Assembly: GCA_004356385.1 (NCBI GenBank)
Contig: SMXL01000095.1
Location: 1 to 25,216, forward strand
Direction of reading: 5' to 3'
DNA: 25,216 nt
From: Bacteroidota bacterium
GTDB lineage: Bacteria > Bacteroidota > Rhodothermia > Rhodothermales > UBA10348
The position numbers and the translations under genes are program-made. The notes under the pieces are model-generated. The model was not told where the DNA came from and did no database searches. It saw only the letters and a program-made list of their open reading frames with translations. Numbering within the stretch: position 1 is the first letter of the stretch; each line of letters opens with the position of its first letter. This document shows positions 8,205-17,195 of this stretch, piece after piece.

Positions 8205-9776
8205 ATGAAACGCGAACTGAGTGAACAGGAACAGCGACGCAGAGAAGAGCGAGACCAGCTGGAACAAGCCGGAATCAATCCATACCCGTACAGCTGGGAC
8301 GTTACCTCTCGGGCCTCGGAAATTCTCGCTGAGTTTGACGACGAACGCCATCAACCGGCTGAGGACGGCGACGCTTCGGAGCCGTTCAAGGTATCGATTG
8401 CGGGTCGCATCATGTCCAAGCGGATCATGGGAAAAGCCTCGTTTTTTCATCTCCAGGATTCAACAGGACCCATTCAGATCTACCTAAGGCGAGATGATTT
8501 ACCGGAGGGATTTTACAATCAGGTCTTTAAGAAGCTGCTCGATATTGGGGATATTGTGGGTATCGAAGGTTTCGTGTTCCGAACGAAGATGGGGGAGGTA
8601 TCGGTCCACGCACAGCGCCTGGAGCTATTGGCGAAATCGCTTCGACCCCTACCGGTCGTCAAAGAGCAGGATGGTCAACTTTACAACGAAGTTACCGATA
8701 AGGAATTTCGATACCGGCAGCGATATGCCGACCTGATTATCAATCCAGATGTTCGAAACGTGTTTCGTGAGCGAGCCCGGATGATAACGGCCATACGGCG
8801 ATTCCTTGACGAACGGGGGTATTTGGAAGTTGAAACACCGGCGTTGCAACCCATTTATGGAGGAGCTGCAGCTCGCCCGTTCACGACGCATCACAATACG
8901 CTTGATATGCAGCTTTTCCTCCGAATCGCAGATGAGCTGTACTTGAAGAGACTCATTGTCGGTGGATACGACGGGGTTTACGAGATCGCAAAGGATTTTC
9001 GAAACGAAGGGCTTTCCAGATACCATAACCCCGAGTTCACGATGCTCGAGGTGTACGTTGCTTACAAGGATTACGAGTGGATGATGGAGATGGTGGAGGA
9101 AATGATCGAATCGGTGGCCCTGGAGCTTCATGGGACCACAGAGATTCAGTTCGGCGATCAGACTATATCATTCGCGCGCCCCTGGAAGCGTCTTCCCATG
9201 CTCGAGGCGATTGAGTCAGAAACCGGGTTTAATATCGAAGGCATGACCCGGGATGAACTTGTCGACGTCTGCGGGAAACTGGATCTGGAGATCGAGGATT
9301 CGATGGGAGTCGGCAAACTGATCGACGAAATCTTTGGCGCGCGCGTCGAGCCGACGCTCATCCAGCCGACCTTTATCACCGACTATCCCGTTGAGTTGAG
9401 TCCTCTTGCAAAAAAGCATCGCAGCAATGAACTCCTGGTCGAACGATTCGAAGCGATTTGCAACGGAAAGGAACTGTGTAATGCTTTCTCTGAACTCAAC
9501 GACCCGGATGATCAACGAGCTCGTTTTGAAGATCAGGGGCGGCTGAAGGCAGAGGGCGACGATGAGGCGATGCAGCTCGACGAAGATTATCTGAGGGCGC
9601 TCGAATACGGTATGCCGCCTACGGCTGGAATGGGTATGGGAATCGATAGGCTGGCCATGCTCATGACGAACCAGCAATCCATTCGCGATGTGATTCTTTT
9701 TCCGCTTCTCAGACCGGAGTTCGACGAGCAGGACGATCCTGAATCCAACGAACCCGAAGATAGCGAATCCGACTAG
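8205..9776 (+). CDS. lysS: Lysyl-tRNA synthetase, class II
   Basis: The protein has 523 aa from the ATG at 8205; a GTG immediately before it is also in frame. Residues about 60-160 are the OB-fold anticodon-binding domain ([20 protein letters not shown]). Class II motif 1 appears in the helix [20 protein letters not shown] with ETPALQP, motif 2 in [18 protein letters not shown], and motif 3 in [15 protein letters not shown] near residue 485. The enzyme charges tRNA-Lys using ATP in the cytosol. Length fits bacterial LysS (about 500 aa), with a short acidic tail ([17 protein letters not shown]). The MFS gene begins 12 bp after the stop, so the two are probably one transcript. Confidence 0.97.
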   Translation: MKRELSEQEQRRREERDQLEQAGINPYPYSWDVTSRASEILAEFDDERHQPAEDGDASEPFKVSIAGRIMSKRIMGKASFFHLQDSTGPIQIYLRRDDLPEGFYNQVFKKLLDIGDIVGIEGFVFRTKMGEVSVHAQRLELLAKSLRPLPVVKEQDGQLYNEVTDKEFRYRQRYADLIINPDVRNVFRERARMITAIRRFLDERGYLEVETPALQPIYGGAAARPFTTHHNTLDMQLFLRIADELYLKRLIVGGYDGVYEIAKDFRNEGLSRYHNPEFTMLEVYVAYKDYEWMMEMVEEMIESVALELHGTTEIQFGDQTISFARPWKRLPMLEAIESETGFNIEGMTRDELVDVCGKLDLEIEDSMGVGKLIDEIFGARVEPTLIQPTFITDYPVELSPLAKKHRSNELLVERFEAICNGKELCNAFSELNDPDDQRARFEDQGRLKAEGDDEAMQLDEDYLRALEYGMPPTAGMGMGIDRLAMLMTNQQSIRDVILFPLLRPEFDEQDDPESNEPEDSESD

Positions 9777-9788
9777 CGAGGTCGTTGA

Positions 9789-11057
9789 ATGGCGAGCTCG
9801 AACGAGACAGGTTATCTCGAGCTGATCAAGAGGAACACCTCTTTTCGACGCCTCTGGATTGGTAATGTCATCTCTTTGTTTGGCGATTGGTTCAACACCA
9901 TTGCGCTCTATAGCCTGATCCTGCATCTGACCGGATCCGAGTTTGCTTTGGGAGCCGTTTTTATTACCAAAATGTTGCCCTGGGCTCTGGCTTCTCCGTT
10001 CGCGGGACTCCTGGTCGATCGATTTGACAGGCGGAAGCTGATGATCTGGACCGATTTGCTTCGTGCCGTGGTCGTTCTGGGACTTCTGTTAGTCGACGAA
10101 GCTTCAGAAATCTATCTCGTCTTTGTGATCACCACGCTCCAGGTCGTCATCGGTTCGGTATTTCATCCTGCGCAGAGCGCATCGATTCCCAATATTACGT
10201 CGAAGCAAGAATTGGTCACGGCGAATACGATTATGGCCGCAACATGGTCGCTGCTTCTTACGCTTGGCGCGGCCCTCGGTGGATTTGCCGCAGAGTATCT
10301 GGGAATCAAAGCCGTGTTTCTCATTGACAGTGCAAGTTATCTGCTGTCTGCCTTCTTTATTTATCGTGCGGTCATTCCCCAGGACACGGAAGAAAAGAAA
10401 GGACCCACCAAGCTCCGTGCTATATTTCGGGATGTGTTTGAAGGCTGGGCGCACGTTCGAAATCACCCAAGGATCGGACGGATCGCGCTGTCAAAAGCTG
10501 CGTGGGCAGTTGCCGGTGGCGGCCTGGTTTATATGCTGGCATTGCTAGGAGAAGAGGTCGCCCCGGGTCGCGAAGCCGCTGCGATTGGTATGTTGTTCGC
10601 AGCTCGAGGATTGGGAACGGGAATCGGCCCGATCATCAGTCGGGCCATATTCAAGAATCGTGTGCATTGGCCGTCCGTGCTTGGCGGGTGTATGGTCCTG
10701 ACCGGCCTCGGTTACGCCGTAGTGAGTTCGATCGGTTGGACCTATTGGATTGCCCTTCCCATCATCGTCGCGCATTCGGCCGGAGGTGTAAACTGGGTCT
10801 TGTCAACGGTCCTGTTGCAGGAACGTACAGAGGATCGCTTCAGAGGGAGGGTTTTCTCAACAGAATGGCTTCTCATCATGTCGGTAGATACGATTTCTAT
10901 CCTCACGGCGAGTCTCGTTCTGGAAAGCTCCATTCTTATCCTGCGACAAGTCATCCTGATATTCGCTGCTGTCCAAGTGCTTTCTGGCCTTATTTGGTTG
11001 TTTTCGGTGGTTCCACTGGAGCGGAGAGATGAAATTGCAAGAGAATCCGAGCTATAG
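9789..11057 (+). CDS. MFS transporter (MFS_3 / EntS-like exporter)
   Basis: This 422-aa protein has about 12 hydrophobic segments, matching the major facilitator superfamily. It opens with NTSFRRLWIGNVISLFGDWF, the typical start of the MFS_3/EntS-like group. The MFS motif A loop between TM2 and TM3 is seen in LLVDRFDRRKLMIWTDLLRA. Members of this group are inner-membrane exporters driven by the proton gradient, of siderophores, macrolides or other small molecules. The substrate here cannot be told from sequence, and no siderophore genes are nearby. The start is 12 bp after lysS. Confidence 0.88.
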   Translation: MASSNETGYLELIKRNTSFRRLWIGNVISLFGDWFNTIALYSLILHLTGSEFALGAVFITKMLPWALASPFAGLLVDRFDRRKLMIWTDLLRAVVVLGLLLVDEASEIYLVFVITTLQVVIGSVFHPAQSASIPNITSKQELVTANTIMAATWSLLLTLGAALGGFAAEYLGIKAVFLIDSASYLLSAFFIYRAVIPQDTEEKKGPTKLRAIFRDVFEGWAHVRNHPRIGRIALSKAAWAVAGGGLVYMLALLGEEVAPGREAAAIGMLFAARGLGTGIGPIISRAIFKNRVHWPSVLGGCMVLTGLGYAVVSSIGWTYWIALPIIVAHSAGGVNWVLSTVLLQERTEDRFRGRVFSTEWLLIMSVDTISILTASLVLESSILILRQVILIFAAVQVLSGLIWLFSVVPLERRDEIARESEL

Positions 11058-11091
11058 TTACAATTGGCCCCGTATTTGATTAGAAGCGTGT

Positions 11092-11113
11092 GAAGTCCGG
11101 AAAAAGCCGGATT
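11092..11113 (+). other. Hairpin between MFS gene and histidine kinase gene
   Basis: An eight-pair stem with one G-T pair (AAGTCCGG / CCGGATTT) closes a six-base loop. It ends 10 bases before the kinase start. There is only a short T-run (TTTCT) after it, so it may be a weak terminator or a structure in the kinase leader. Confidence 0.35.
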
Positions 11114-11123
11114 TCTCACTCTG

Positions 11124-13268
11124 ATGATGAATCTCACCACCCTCCTGAAATTAGCCTCAACCCGACTCGACGCCGAGCGAGGGGGACCGTCTACGTCCAA
11201 TCTTGCATATGCCGAGGTCGACGCCAGTGGAAACCTGGTGGTGGTAAATCCCCTTGCCAAGATGAAATGGGGTTGGCAAAAAGGCAACTCTGTTCAGGGC
11301 GAAATGCAAATTGCTCTCGAGGGTCTCGCCGGATCACAACCCACAGAACTCCCTCTAAAGCTCGGTGGTCTTCACATCGGTGCCATTGTCCGAGGTGAGA
11401 ACGGCGGTTGGCAGGTGTTCGGCTATGACCCGAACAATCCTTCCGGACCACTGACGCAGGCAATCACCGAGACTCGGTCTGAAATCAAAGATGTATCTGA
11501 CTCACAGGCCGAAGAGAAGCGAACCGTTAAGAAAGATTCGGTTTCGGCATCCATCTCTACCCGGAAGATTCGAGTTCGATCAAAACGGATCAAACGGTCC
11601 GTTCCCGGAGAGCTCCTTCACACTGGACTGAATACGCTCAGATTACTGGCGACAACGTCACCTGACCACGCAGTTTTTTGCGACTCAGCGCTACAGACTA
11701 TTGCCACGGCCTTGGAAGCAGAGCGCGTGATGATGTTGGTACAGAACGAAAACGGAGATCTGACAGTCGGTTCTGAGAGCTATCACGGAAATGACCCGGT
11801 TGGGGATCAACTCGTCATTGCCGGCGACCACCCGATCCTCGGACTGGTTGCGGCGCAGGGAGCGCCCCTTTTGATAAATCGTTCGATTGCTCCCGGAATC
11901 TGTCTGCAGCTAAACTGCTCGGACGCCATCGTTACCGTCGTCAGGGATAAAGATATCGTCGTCGGATATATGTTTGTCGTTCTGAATTCAGAACATACGC
12001 TTAGCGAATCGGACAAGGAGAATCTTCTGAATCAGGCTGATAGGCTCGTTTCCTGCTTCGAATCCCTGTACGACTGGATCACGATTATCTGCAGATACCG
12101 CGATTTGATTTCGACCATCGATGAGAGCGTGTTTTCATTTCACGTTGGTCAGAACGGATCGCGGAACTACAGCTTTTTCTCTGATCGAATCGAAGAGATC
12201 ACAGGATACAAAGCGGTCGAAATTACCGGAACCGCACTGGGCGCATACAACTGGATCGATGATCTTGTCGAGGAGTCAGACCGTGAATTGGTTCGATCCA
12301 AGACGCTCGCACTTCAGTCGGGCGACGAAATCTCGCTGGATTACAAAATTCTCCACAAGAACGGTTCAATTCGATGGGTACGCGAGCAGGCAAGGCCAAG
12401 CACTGATTCGATAAGTTTTAACGGTATCTCGGGCAGGTTGACTGACATCTCAGACATCAAGGCTGGAGAGATTAAGGCAACCGAAACACAAGACTATGCA
12501 CCTGATGATAACGGAGACAATGCGAATGGCCATAAGCAAGACGATGCAGATTCAACCCGGAGATCGAAGACTGCGTTCATCGCAACGTTAAGTCACGAGG
12601 TTAGAACGCCCGTTGGAGCGCTGAGTGGCTATGCACAACTCTTACAGAAAGAGTTGGTTGAGTTTGAGCAGACGACTGGATCGAGGCTTCCCGAACAGGT
12701 GCACGAATTTGCTAGTGTGTTGACCAATCGATCACACAAGTTGCAAAACTTGGTCCACGACCTGTTCGAATTGTCCAACCTGGAAATGGGGAACAGGAAG
12801 CTTCAGAAAGGACCGGTATCCCTGCATGAGGCTATCCAGAGATGTACATCAAAAGAGTCCCCCAGGCTTCAGCGAAAAGGAATCGAAATGATTCTCGAGT
12901 TGACCGATCAAGACCCGATCGTATTAAGCGATCCCCATTCTCTCGAGCAGGTCATCAACAACGTTCTTTCGAACGCTACGAAATTTACGGATAGCGGGTC
13001 GGTAAGAATCAAAACCGTGATCAAAGATTCTACGGTCATTCTTGAAATCAAGGATACGGGCGTAGGTATATCGGACGATTATAAGAACAGCATTTTCGAG
13101 CCGTATTCGCAAGAAGAGAATTGGCGAACCAGGAAATACGGGGGAACCGGAATGGGTCTTGCTCTGTCGCGGCGACTGCTCGAACAGTTCGGTGGTAGCA
13201 TCGAAGTAAAAAGTGAAAAAGGGGAGGGCTCTACGTTTCGGATTATTCTACCTACCGTGAGTTCGTAG
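11124..13268 (+). CDS. Orphan sensor histidine kinase (N-terminal unknown, GAF, PAS/PAC, HisKA, HATPase_c)
   Basis: The protein has 714 aa; ATG codons at 11124 and 11127 are equivalent. Residues 1-110 are a PAS-like or novel module (YAEVDASGNLVVVNPLAK). Residues about 110-165 are a charged linker. Residues about 165-325 fit a GAF fold, and about 330-445 a PAS/PAC pair (FFSDRIEEITGYKAVEITG, then YKILHKNGSIRWVREQARPS). The dimerisation helix carries the phosphoacceptor His491 in LSHEVRTPVGALSGYAQLL. The ATP-binding domain shows N617 (NNVLSNATKFT), D644 (DTGVGIS) and the G2 box near 674 (YGGTGMGLALSRRL). There are no membrane segments, so it senses a cytosolic signal. No receiver domain or response regulator is adjacent, so its partner must be encoded elsewhere. 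Its last 17 bases overlap the end of queG on the opposite strand. Confidence 0.93.
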   Translation: MMNLTTLLKLASTRLDAERGGPSTSNLAYAEVDASGNLVVVNPLAKMKWGWQKGNSVQGEMQIALEGLAGSQPTELPLKLGGLHIGAIVRGENGGWQVFGYDPNNPSGPLTQAITETRSEIKDVSDSQAEEKRTVKKDSVSASISTRKIRVRSKRIKRSVPGELLHTGLNTLRLLATTSPDHAVFCDSALQTIATALEAERVMMLVQNENGDLTVGSESYHGNDPVGDQLVIAGDHPILGLVAAQGAPLLINRSIAPGICLQLNCSDAIVTVVRDKDIVVGYMFVVLNSEHTLSESDKENLLNQADRLVSCFESLYDWITIICRYRDLISTIDESVFSFHVGQNGSRNYSFFSDRIEEITGYKAVEITGTALGAYNWIDDLVEESDRELVRSKTLALQSGDEISLDYKILHKNGSIRWVREQARPSTDSISFNGISGRLTDISDIKAGEIKATETQDYAPDDNGDNANGHKQDDADSTRRSKTAFIATLSHEVRTPVGALSGYAQLLQKELVEFEQTTGSRLPEQVHEFASVLTNRSHKLQNLVHDLFELSNLEMGNRKLQKGPVSLHEAIQRCTSKESPRLQRKGIEMILELTDQDPIVLSDPHSLEQVINNVLSNATKFTDSGSVRIKTVIKDSTVILEIKDTGVGISDDYKNSIFEPYSQEENWRTRKYGGTGMGLALSRRLLEQFGGSIEVKSEKGEGSTFRIILPTVSS

Positions 13269-14250
13269 TCTCGCTCGCTCCAGAATAATCGACAGACTCT
13301 CCTTCATTTATTCTGGCCGTCCTCACATTTCGAACGAAGCCTTTCCATTTAGTCCGTTTCACCGGGCTTTTCGAGAATCGATTCCGAAAGTCTTCCTCTC
13401 CCAATGTCGCCCAATCAGCAAGTTGCGTATCCAGCGTACCGGGTCGTGGATCGTATCGACTTTCCAGTGAGGGTTGGCTGAATTTGTTCCAAGGGCAGAC
13501 TTCCTGGCAGATGTCGCAGCCGTAAATCCAGTTGCCCGACTTAGTCTGAAGATCGGTCGGAATATCATCTTCCCGGTGCTCAATGGTCAGATAGGATATG
13601 CACAGATTCGAATCCACGACGTACGGCTCTGTAATCGCATCGGTCGGACACGCATCCAGGCACCGCGTGCATGTCCCGCACATATCGGCCACGGGTTGGT
13701 CCGGCTCCAACTCAACGTCAACGATCAGCTCTCCGATGAAGAACCATGAACCGTGTGTGGTACTGATCAGGTTGGAGTGCTTTCCGATCCAGCCCAGTCC
13801 AGATCTCGCCGCCCAGGCCTTGTCCATAACCGGGGCGGAATCGACGAACACTCTTCCCTTGGCGCCGCATTTCTCCTGAAGCCAGGAAAGCAGGGCGTGC
13901 ATTTTCTCACGCATGACCAGATGGTAGTCATCGCCCCATGCGTAGCGACTAATCCGGCCCGTTCCGGGTTGTGTCGAATGGGAAATTGGTTTGTAGTAAT
14001 TTTCCAGAACGGAGATGACGGTTTTAGCACCGCGTACCAACTCTCGGGGATCGGTCCGCATTTCAAAATGGCGCTCCATCCAACTCATGGTTCCCTGGTA
14101 TCCAGCGTCGAGCCACTCGCGAAGTCTCTTAGTCTCCGTATCAAGCGGTTCGGCTCGCGAAACGCCTATGTCGATGAATCCGAGTTGCATCGCCTGCCTC
14201 CGGAGCTCGGCTTTGACGTCGGCAAGGTTGGAATGTGGCGAGGATGACAT
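13252..14250 (-). CDS. queG: Epoxyqueuosine reductase
   Basis: The protein has 332 aa from ATG 14250 (MSSSPHSNLADVKAEL). A longer in-frame reading to 14382 exists, but its extra 44 residues do not resemble the family. QueG makes the last step of queuosine synthesis, reducing epoxyqueuosine in the tRNA wobble position with a cobalamin cofactor and two [4Fe-4S] clusters. The catalytic Asp137 lies in RVFVDSAPVMDKAWAA. One cluster motif is C191-G-T-C194-T-R-C197-L-D-A-C201-P; the other is C245-D-I-C248-Q-E-V-C252-P with C217 as likely fourth ligand. The C-terminal HEAT-like repeats of the longer E. coli/B. subtilis type are absent, as is common in Bacteroidota-type QueG. Its end overlaps the histidine kinase end by 17 bp (convergent). 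Confidence 0.96.
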   Translation of the reverse strand: MSSSPHSNLADVKAELRRQAMQLGFIDIGVSRAEPLDTETKRLREWLDAGYQGTMSWMERHFEMRTDPRELVRGAKTVISVLENYYKPISHSTQPGTGRISRYAWGDDYHLVMREKMHALLSWLQEKCGAKGRVFVDSAPVMDKAWAARSGLGWIGKHSNLISTTHGSWFFIGELIVDVELEPDQPVADMCGTCTRCLDACPTDAITEPYVVDSNLCISYLTIEHREDDIPTDLQTKSGNWIYGCDICQEVCPWNKFSQPSLESRYDPRPGTLDTQLADWATLGEEDFRNRFSKSPVKRTKWKGFVRNVRTARINEGESVDYSGASETTNSR

Positions 14251-14363
14251 TGAGCACCGGGTATCTTCTAAGGCCGTGAAAAAGCAGGATAGCCGCGGAA
14301 GCAGTTGGATAAGCGGAAAGATAGGCAGCGTTGGTGTCACGAGTACGGCGACTCGTTTTACCC

Positions 14364-15494
14364 TTATTCCACATCGATGCAATCACCCGGGGTCGTTGTG
14401 GCGATGTTTCTAAGTAAGCAGATATCTCCGGATTGGTCAGATGTCGAACGACATTTTTCGCTGATCCATTCTCCGGAGTGCGAAATACGGGATTCAGATA
14501 CGCCTTTTGCCACGTAGTAGCGCCTGACAGCCAACGCCCGATCTGTTGCGAGAAGCCGGGCTTTCACGCTATCGGTTCCACCTTCATATCCCGTAATGTG
14601 AATGCAGCAATTGGCAGAAGTATTAAGTGCTTCAACGTTTTCATCGAGTTGTGCAGTCGCCTCCTCCGTGAGGATTACTGAGCCTTTCAGAAAGATCACA
14701 GAATTGAGCTCTGGAAGGGAGCATTTTTGCAGTCCGTTGAAGTCGGGTGGTTCACCCGTTGGGATTTCGATTTCGGGATACCCGGGGGGAACGGGAAATG
14801 AAACTTGCATGTCCCGCTCGCAGTCCAGGCAGACCTTCAACCCCACCGATAGAAGCGAAGTGCTATGGGTATCGTAGTCCGGCTCGTTCCGGAATATGTA
14901 GTTGAAATCAAGCCGCCAGCTGGCCTCAACAGACAGGATGTACGTAGCGGATACGGGTACGTCGATTCCTAAGCCTACAGGAACGTGGAATACTGACCGT
15001 TCCGGTCCCGGAATACCCGCTCCTGGAAAATCGATCAGGCTACGGCTTCCGCTCGTTAGATCTGCAATCGTACCTCCAAACCCGGTAAAGACATACGGTG
15101 TAACGCGCCCTGCACCCAGCGATGGCAAATTGACTACGATCTCCGGTTCGAAAATCAGCAAACTTTTCGTCAGGAACTCGTTTTCGCCGCTTCCAACCAA
15201 ACTCCTTCCCTTACTCGTGTCAAAATTGGTTACGAGTAGCATGAATCGAAAAGACACCCATCGTTTCAATACAGGAAACGAGCCCCAGATAACGGCCGCC
15301 GGTCCGCTCTCATGCACGAAGTTCGAACGGTTGTCGGGTCCGAGTAAGTCGATTGGACCGTGATACGTAAAAAACCCGACTCCGCCGCCCAAATAGGTAC
15401 GCGCATCCCGGAGTGCCGAATCCTGAGCGGCAACAGGGCGAAGAAAGGCCGCAGCGACGATAAATAGGAGAAAATGACGGACGACAGTGTGCAT
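14364..15494 (-). CDS. OmpA-family outer membrane protein with N-terminal beta-barrel
   Basis: From ATG 15494 the protein has 376 aa; a GTG three codons upstream is also in frame. Residues 1-24 are a signal peptide (RPVAAQ|DS). Residues about 35-225 show alternating hydrophobic strands (YLGGGVGFFTYHGPIDL, VTPYVFTGFGGTIADL, ILSVEASWRLDFNYIF), consistent with an 8-stranded outer-membrane barrel. After a Pro-rich linker (VPPGYPEIEIPTGEPPD), residues about 260-376 form a divergent OmpA/Pal domain (VILTEEATAQLDENVEALN, then LLATDRALAVRRYYVAKGV). It has several cysteines, unusual for this domain, and a changed residue where the Asn/Leu-Ser of the usual peptidoglycan-binding motif would be, so peptidoglycan binding is uncertain. 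It lies downstream of the PKD-OmpA gene but is separated from it by a terminator. Confidence 0.82.
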   Translation of the reverse strand: MHTVVRHFLLFIVAAAFLRPVAAQDSALRDARTYLGGGVGFFTYHGPIDLLGPDNRSNFVHESGPAAVIWGSFPVLKRWVSFRFMLLVTNFDTSKGRSLVGSGENEFLTKSLLIFEPEIVVNLPSLGAGRVTPYVFTGFGGTIADLTSGSRSLIDFPGAGIPGPERSVFHVPVGLGIDVPVSATYILSVEASWRLDFNYIFRNEPDYDTHSTSLLSVGLKVCLDCERDMQVSFPVPPGYPEIEIPTGEPPDFNGLQKCSLPELNSVIFLKGSVILTEEATAQLDENVEALNTSANCCIHITGYEGGTDSVKARLLATDRALAVRRYYVAKGVSESRISHSGEWISEKCRSTSDQSGDICLLRNIATTTPGDCIDVE

Positions 15495-15641
15495 TTGACC
15501 CACGGGTCGAGCCCGGTGCTGTTCACTCTCACGGAAACGCCGAAAACCACCAAAATCGTTCGCTGGGGGAATAAATCATTGAGGCAGGTATTCGATCGTT
15601 CCTGCATTAGATCGTTGGGGCAGAAAATCGCTATGCCAATA

Positions 15642-15677
15642 AAAAAGGGCCGTCCGATTACTCAGACAGCCCTTTTT
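15642..15677. terminator. Intrinsic terminator hairpin
   Basis: AAAAAGGGC pairs with GCCCTTTTT, and an inner GTC/GAC pair is separated by one C-A mismatch. Flanking A and T runs make it look functional in both directions. On the minus strand it lies 20 bases after the stop of the PKD-OmpA gene (15697) and should end that transcript before the beta-barrel gene. Confidence 0.8.
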
Positions 15678-15696
15678 ATCAATTCGAAAATCGTAC

Positions 15697-16635
15697 TCAG
15701 CGGATAATGATGGTATCCACGCGGCGATATTGGCTGAGGCCTTCCTTTTTACTGGTAAGACCAGAAGCGCGGCCCGTACCTACGGTGACCATTCGACTGG
15801 TTGATACGCCGTGATCCGTGTAGTACTGCTCGACCGCGCGTGCGCGGTCTTCAGAGAGTTCCTGAGGACGCCGCTCGCCGGGGGCGGAAATGCCTTCAAC
15901 TCGAACGTTCGTATTCGGGCAGTCATTCAAGATCTGGAGATTTTGATCCAGAGAAGCCCGGGCTTCGTCCGTCAGGACGCTGCCGTTGCGAGAGAAGAAG
16001 GTTGCATCCAGCTCCGTGATCTCTTTACAGATGGCCGCTTCGTACCACTGCACACTCAAATTCATCGAACGAGAATCTGAGCCGTAGCGGTTGGAGGCGT
16101 CAAGCGATATGGTGTAGTCGCCGGGTGCGTCGAATGTATGATCCGGAGATGCTGACGAACTGGATCCGCCGTCACCGAAGCTCCACGCGTACGTAACCGG
16201 TGAATCGCCATTTACCGTTGCGCTAAAACGAACTTGAGTCCTGGTGTCCGGGCTCATATTGCTCGCGCTGATGCTAAGCACTTCGGCGGGGACCGGAGGA
16301 TTGGAGACGACGACGACCGAAGACTCCGCGTCCGATGATTTCCCTTTTCGATTCGAAGCCGTGGCCGTCACGTTGTACGATCCTGGCTGACGGAATGAAT
16401 GGGTTGATGCACTCCCAGACCCGCTACCGTTGTCCCCGAAATCCCAGGTGACTGTAACAGGTTGTTTGGCATCGTCGTTGGTCACAACCGTGAATGTGCC
16501 CGTCTCGTTTGTTTGGAGACTGTCCGGTGTACTAATCGAAAGAATATCGACTGGTACGCTTCGGCATCCGGTCATGATCGCGCCCACAAATAAAAATGAG
16601 AGCACGAATAATGTCGAGGTGAATTTTCTGGCCAT
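15697..16635 (-). CDS. PKD-domain OmpA-family lipoprotein
   Basis: From ATG 16635 the protein has 312 aa. Upstream in-frame codons to 16695 are not signal-like and are rejected. Residues 1-23 are a lipoprotein signal and C24 (IMTGC) is the probable lipidated cysteine. Residues about 30-110 and 115-200 are two PKD domains with near-identical core motifs (VTVTWDFGDNGSGSGSASTH and VTYAWSFGDGGSSSSASPDH). Residues about 215-312 are an OmpA/Pal domain, with ATFFSRNGSVLTDEARASLD and the peptidoglycan-binding helix LSEDRARAVEQYYTDHGVST. It should sit in the outer membrane facing the periplasm and hold the wall, a Pal-like role. PKD modules probably act as spacers or contact surfaces. S20 lies 159 bp upstream on the same strand. 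Confidence 0.88.
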   Translation of the reverse strand: MARKFTSTLFVLSFLFVGAIMTGCRSVPVDILSISTPDSLQTNETGTFTVVTNDDAKQPVTVTWDFGDNGSGSGSASTHSFRQPGSYNVTATASNRKGKSSDAESSVVVVSNPPVPAEVLSISASNMSPDTRTQVRFSATVNGDSPVTYAWSFGDGGSSSSASPDHTFDAPGDYTISLDASNRYGSDSRSMNLSVQWYEAAICKEITELDATFFSRNGSVLTDEARASLDQNLQILNDCPNTNVRVEGISAPGERRPQELSEDRARAVEQYYTDHGVSTSRMVTVGTGRASGLTSKKEGLSQYRRVDTIIIR

Positions 16636-16794
16636 GAGATTTCGAGTCTTTGTCAGATGATTTCCGCGATTCTGCATTTCAAGCGGTTCCCGCAATATAC
16701 TCCCATTTTCTTAATTACGGGCAATACAGTGCGAACCGCATAAATATGTCAGCATCAACTAATGAGTGTTGTTCTGTCGGGAGGCGAAGATGAA

Positions 16795-17049
16795 CTACGA
16801 CAGCGAGTTAACCGTTTTTTCCAGGGCGCTCTTGTAATTTGCAGCCCTCTTTTTATTGATAATGTGCTTATTCACCATTCGATCTAGGTAGGCCTTGGTC
16901 GCTTTGAGCTGTACTTGGGCTTCACCAGGATCTTTCGTATCACGGAGATCGGCCATCATGGAGCGCATACGAGTTCTGTGAATTCGGTTACGCAGACGAC
17001 GTGTCTCTGATTGGCGGACACGTTTGGCGGCAGATTTATGCTGCGGCAT
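16795..17049 (-). CDS. rpsT: 30S ribosomal protein S20
   Basis: The 84-aa, very basic protein begins MPQHKSAAKRVRQSETRR and contains KAYLDRMVNKHIINKKRAAN, both typical of S20, and its length fits the family. S20 binds 16S rRNA in the body of the small subunit. It is transcribed away from the M23 peptidase gene, with a 146-bp divergent spacer in which I see no clear promoter elements. No Shine-Dalgarno sequence is seen before the ATG. Confidence 0.97.
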   Translation of the reverse strand: MPQHKSAAKRVRQSETRRLRNRIHRTRMRSMMADLRDTKDPGEAQVQLKATKAYLDRMVNKHIINKKRAANYKSALEKTVNSLS

Positions 17050-17195
17050 GTGTAAATTTAGCTATCAACTGGAAAAAACTTTATCCTTAAAAGATACTGT
17101 GTTTGCAGTTCTATTGTCAATTGGCGTAGGTGTCGGAACTCCCCGGATCAAGCGATCGCAGGTCGAAACCGCTCCCACGGTGCATTAAAGAGTAT

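Noticed and set aside
9216..9926. 236-codon open frame on the minus strand across the lysS-MFS junction
   Set aside because: Antisense to two well-supported genes with conserved motifs; no family resemblance.
14251..14382. N-terminal extension of QueG by 44 residues
   Set aside because: The extra sequence does not resemble the family, while ATG 14250 gives a normal QueG start; the extension would also overlap the end of the OmpA gene.
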